In this document: positions 6,816-8,818 of the stretch, in pieces
How the letters are laid out: every line of letters starts with the position of its first letter
Numbering within the stretch: the stretch's first letter is position 1
Assembly (NCBI GenBank): GCA_004357015.1
Contig: SMXE01000149.1
Location: 1 to 8,818, forward strand
Length of the DNA stretch: 8,818 bases
Direction of reading: 5' to 3'
Source: Caldithrix sp.
GTDB lineage: Bacteria > Zhuqueibacterota > Zhuqueibacteria > Oceanimicrobiales > Oceanimicrobiaceae
Made by a program: the position numbers and the translations under genes
The notes under the pieces: generated by a model
What the model was told of the DNA's origin: nothing
Databases searched by the model: none
Seen by the model: only the letters and a program-made list of their open reading frames with translations

Positions 6816-7241
6816 TTAACTTAATTCAAATTGTCTTAAATAGTGATCTTCTCTCGCCGTCATCCTCTCTTTGCCGGCGACTGTTTTATCCGAATAGTGG
6901 AGAAAATGCAGGACGCCATGCACCACCATGCGCCGTAGTTCGACGTGCGCAGGAACTTCAAAGTGAAGCGCATTTTCGATGACGCGATCAACGCTAATGT
7001 AAATCTCCCCTTCAAAGGACTCGGCCGCTTCGTCCGACAAAGGGAAGGCAATCACATCTGTTTTGTAATCTCTGTTAAGATAGGCTCGGTTCAATTCAAC
7101 CATTTTGTCATCATCTACAAGAATGATATTTATCTCGCCCCCTGTTTGGCCTTCTGCATTCCAAACAGTTTGCACAAGCTCCGCAATTCCGTCCGTCGAA
7201 ATATCGCTTATCTGATTGTGAAAAATGTTGCTCTTAAGCAT
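6816..7241 (-). CDS. ybeY: Endoribonuclease YbeY (16S rRNA 3'-end maturation and quality control)
   Basis: A 141-residue, metal-dependent single-strand RNase acting in the cytoplasm on 16S rRNA processing and defective-ribosome decay. The UPF0054 signature is HGVLHFLHYSD at 108-118 (bases 6920-6888). His108 and His112 match the first two zinc ligands of E. coli HGxLHLxGYDH, while the third-ligand position is Asp118 and the usual Gly before Tyr is His115. The substrate-side block NRAYLNRDYKTDVIAFP (51-67) has Leu55 where E. coli has the functionally important Arg59. Both changes recall Bacteroidota versions (HGVLHLCG..DK), so the enzyme is probably active. The ATG at 7241 overlaps the pgpH end by 8 bases, and the longer frame opening at 7307 is rejected because its extra 22 residues are basic, unlike the family, and lie entirely inside pgpH. 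No strong ribosome binding site is seen. Confidence 0.94.
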   Translation of the reverse strand: MLKSNIFHNQISDISTDGIAELVQTVWNAEGQTGGEINIILVDDDKMVELNRAYLNRDYKTDVIAFPLSDEAAESFEGEIYISVDRVIENALHFEVPAHVELRRMVVHGVLHFLHYSDKTVAGKERMTAREDHYLRQFELS

Positions 7242-8818
7242 CAACTGCTTTTTTGGGCGTCCGTTTCGGCGTTCTTTTTTCCGTCTGCGGATACTCGACA
7301 CGACCATGAAACATGCCGGTTAACGTGTTTACGAAGCTCTCACGAACCTTTTTCAGTTCGCGCATGGTCAGTGGACTTTCATCAAGCTCCGAATCCAGCA
7401 GACGCTCCTGAATCAGATTATCCACCATGCTTCGAATACGGCTGACTGTCGGGTCTTTCAGTGTGCGCGAACCAGCTTCAATTGCGTCGGCAAGCATCAT
7501 GATAGCGGCCTCTTTGCTCTGCGGCTTTGGTCCATGATAGCGAAAGCTGGCTTCGTCTACCTCACTGTCCTCGCTGTTTTCAAGCGCCTTCTGATAAAAG
7601 AAACGAATGATGTTTGTGCCATGGTGCTGCGGAATGAACTGCCGTATCTCTTCTGGCAAATGGTGCTCTTCCGCTGTCTCGATCCCACGTTTAACATGAT
7701 TGATCAAAATAAGACAACTCATAGACGGCGTGAGTTTTTCGTGCGGATTTTTGCCGCCTTTTTGGTTTTCAACAAAATACTCCGCCTTCTCCATCTTACC
7801 GATGTCATGGTAATAGGAGGCCACGCGTGCCAGCAACGCATTCGCTCCTATGGTCTCGGAAGCGGCCTCGCACAGGTTCCCTACCATAATGCTGTGGTGA
7901 TACGTTCCGGGGGCGCGGATGGCGAGTTGTCGCAGCAGCGGTTTGTTCAGGTCGGACAACTCCAACAACGTTGAATTTGTAGTCATCTGAAAAACGTATT
8001 CGAAGATGATCATCAGGCCGTACGCCAGAATCGGAGAAAGCAAGCCATTGACGATCCCGAAAGCCCACATTTCCCACAATTCGTGAAACTCCGTGTGTTT
8101 CAAAAATTCAATGGTGCTAATGGCGAGTATGTAAGCTCCGGATATATAAAAAAAGCCCTTCAAGATCCACGAGCGCGCCTGAATTTCCCGCACCGCAAAC
8201 GTCGAAAGCGTGCCAACAAATAGCGGGATGACCATCATGCCAAAATCATTTCCGCGCAGCGCGCCAATGATGATGCTCAGACTCACCGTCCCAATGAAGG
8301 CAGTCCTGACATCAAAGAAAATCGTCAGCAGCATTGATGCAATTGAAATTGGGATGAGGTACTTGAGATTCGTTGAATAGCCCAGCTTATTCAGCGTGAA
8401 AGTTATGACGACCACAAACATGAAGATGATGAAAATCATCAACATCTTTTTCAGGTTTTCGAAAATCTCCCGTCTGGCAATGGACAAGAACAACAGCGTG
8501 AAAGAAAGCGCCAGAGAAACGATGAGCACCCGCCCAATGTACGGCAGGATCAGCCGGATGCCGCCGACCTGCACCTCACGTTCGGCCTTGGCAGCCGCCA
8601 GGGAATTCAGCTTCTCCAGTATTGCCGGCGTTATGACCTCATGCGTGTTGACGATCCGTTCATTCTCAAGCACAATTCCTTTTGACAATGGTACGGCTGC
8701 GACAGCTCCACTAATCCGGCGGTCGGTTTCGATTTTATCGAAGAAAAGATTGGGACTTTGGAATGCCGTCAGGATAGGATACCCAATTTTGACTGCTATC
8801 TTCTGAGCAAGAAAAACC
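7234..8818 (-). CDS. pgpH: 7TM-HD family c-di-AMP phosphodiesterase PgpH (5' end outside window)
   Basis: The frame stays open to the right edge, giving 527 visible residues; family members run about 700-900, so the N-terminal part is missing. Numbering is from the edge. Residues 1-85 are the end of the extracytoplasmic 7TMR-HDED sensor domain (IETDRRISGAV, then KGIVLENERIV). Seven hydrophobic segments follow from about 88 to 276. The cytoplasmic HD domain has YHHS 306-309, the metal motif HDIGK 337-341 (bases 7809-7795), PHEKL 358-362, NH 373-374 and HHG 398-400, all expected for metal binding and catalysis. Known members hydrolyse c-di-AMP, lowering a messenger that controls potassium and osmotic balance. 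A TTG at 8688 is an internal codon, since the reading frame and homologous sequence continue upstream of it. The end overlaps ybeY, as in other bacteria where the two are adjacent. Confidence 0.93.
   Translation of the reverse strand, partial: VFLAQKIAVKIGYPILTAFQSPNLFFDKIETDRRISGAVAAVPLSKGIVLENERIVNTHEVITPAILEKLNSLAAAKAEREVQVGGIRLILPYIGRVLIVSLALSFTLLFLSIARREIFENLKKMLMIFIIFMFVVVITFTLNKLGYSTNLKYLIPISIASMLLTIFFDVRTAFIGTVSLSIIIGALRGNDFGMMVIPLFVGTLSTFAVREIQARSWILKGFFYISGAYILAISTIEFLKHTEFHELWEMWAFGIVNGLLSPILAYGLMIIFEYVFQMTTNSTLLELSDLNKPLLRQLAIRAPGTYHHSIMVGNLCEAASETIGANALLARVASYYHDIGKMEKAEYFVENQKGGKNPHEKLTPSMSCLILINHVKRGIETAEEHHLPEEIRQFIPQHHGTNIIRFFYQKALENSEDSEVDEASFRYHGPKPQSKEAAIMMLADAIEAGSRTLKDPTVSRIRSMVDNLIQERLLDSELDESPLTMRELKKVRESFVNTLTGMFHGRVEYPQTEKRTPKRTPKKAVDA

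Noticed and set aside
6888..6920. Reading the altered YbeY motif as an inactive pseudoenzyme
   Set aside because: Asp at the third ligand position and loss of the E. coli-type Arg are normal in Bacteroidota homologues, and the gene is intact within a conserved operon.
7234..8688. Treating the TTG at 8688 as the start of pgpH
   Set aside because: The same frame continues without a stop to the right edge and encodes sequence typical of the end of the HDED domain, so the gene is truncated by the window rather than starting there.
1..8818. Search for CRISPR arrays, tRNA/rRNA genes, insertion sequences, toxin-antitoxin or defence genes
   Set aside because: No regularly spaced repeats, no cloverleaf-like or rRNA-like sequence, no transposase motifs and no unexplained gene cluster were seen; nearly all the window is filled by recognisable cellular genes.

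Overview
The window reads as ordinary chromosomal DNA from a Gram-negative, double-membrane bacterium. The double membrane is supported by an outer-membrane beta-barrel protein with a signal peptide and by a lipoprotein with a lipobox. Lineage is less certain. The single-chain glycyl-tRNA synthetase, the Bacteroidota-like active site of YbeY, and a signal peptide ending in LLAQ point toward the wider FCB group (Bacteroidota, Calditrichota, KSB1 and relatives). This is inference from motifs, not a placement. Every complete gene lies on the minus strand. The only plus-strand gene is a fragment at the left edge.

Right half (minus strand, transcribed from the right edge down to about 4121): a tight four-gene run of pgpH (5' end outside the window), ybeY, a CNNM/CorC-type gene and glyS. 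The first two genes overlap by 8 nt, the second and third are 15-16 nt apart, and the third and fourth share a TAATG stop/start. A strong intrinsic terminator follows glyS. The set combines two known neighbourhoods: pgpH-ybeY...glyS as in Firmicutes and ybeY-corC as in Proteobacteria. It covers c-di-AMP breakdown, 16S rRNA maturation and quality control, divalent-cation transport, and glycine charging of tRNA. A phoH-like gene would be the expected neighbour just right of the window.

Middle (2738-4040): a monocistronic-looking gene for an alginate-export-family outer-membrane barrel, with its own candidate promoter and a strong ribosome binding site.

Left half (225-2576): a probable three-gene unit of a LolA/LolB-like lipoprotein of unknown role, a RidA-family protein without the catalytic arginine, and a saccharopine-dehydrogenase-like NAD(P)-binding oxidoreductase. 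Convergent to it, bases 3-170 carry what looks like the C-terminal end of a plus-strand gene that I cannot identify.

There is no stretch above 300 bases without a gene, and I see no tRNA, rRNA, CRISPR array, insertion sequence or phage gene. I did not find a convincing new biological system. The items most worth a second look are a shared upstream element before the barrel and lipoprotein genes, the arginine-less RidA beside the oxidoreductase, the variant YbeY metal site, and the edge fragment.
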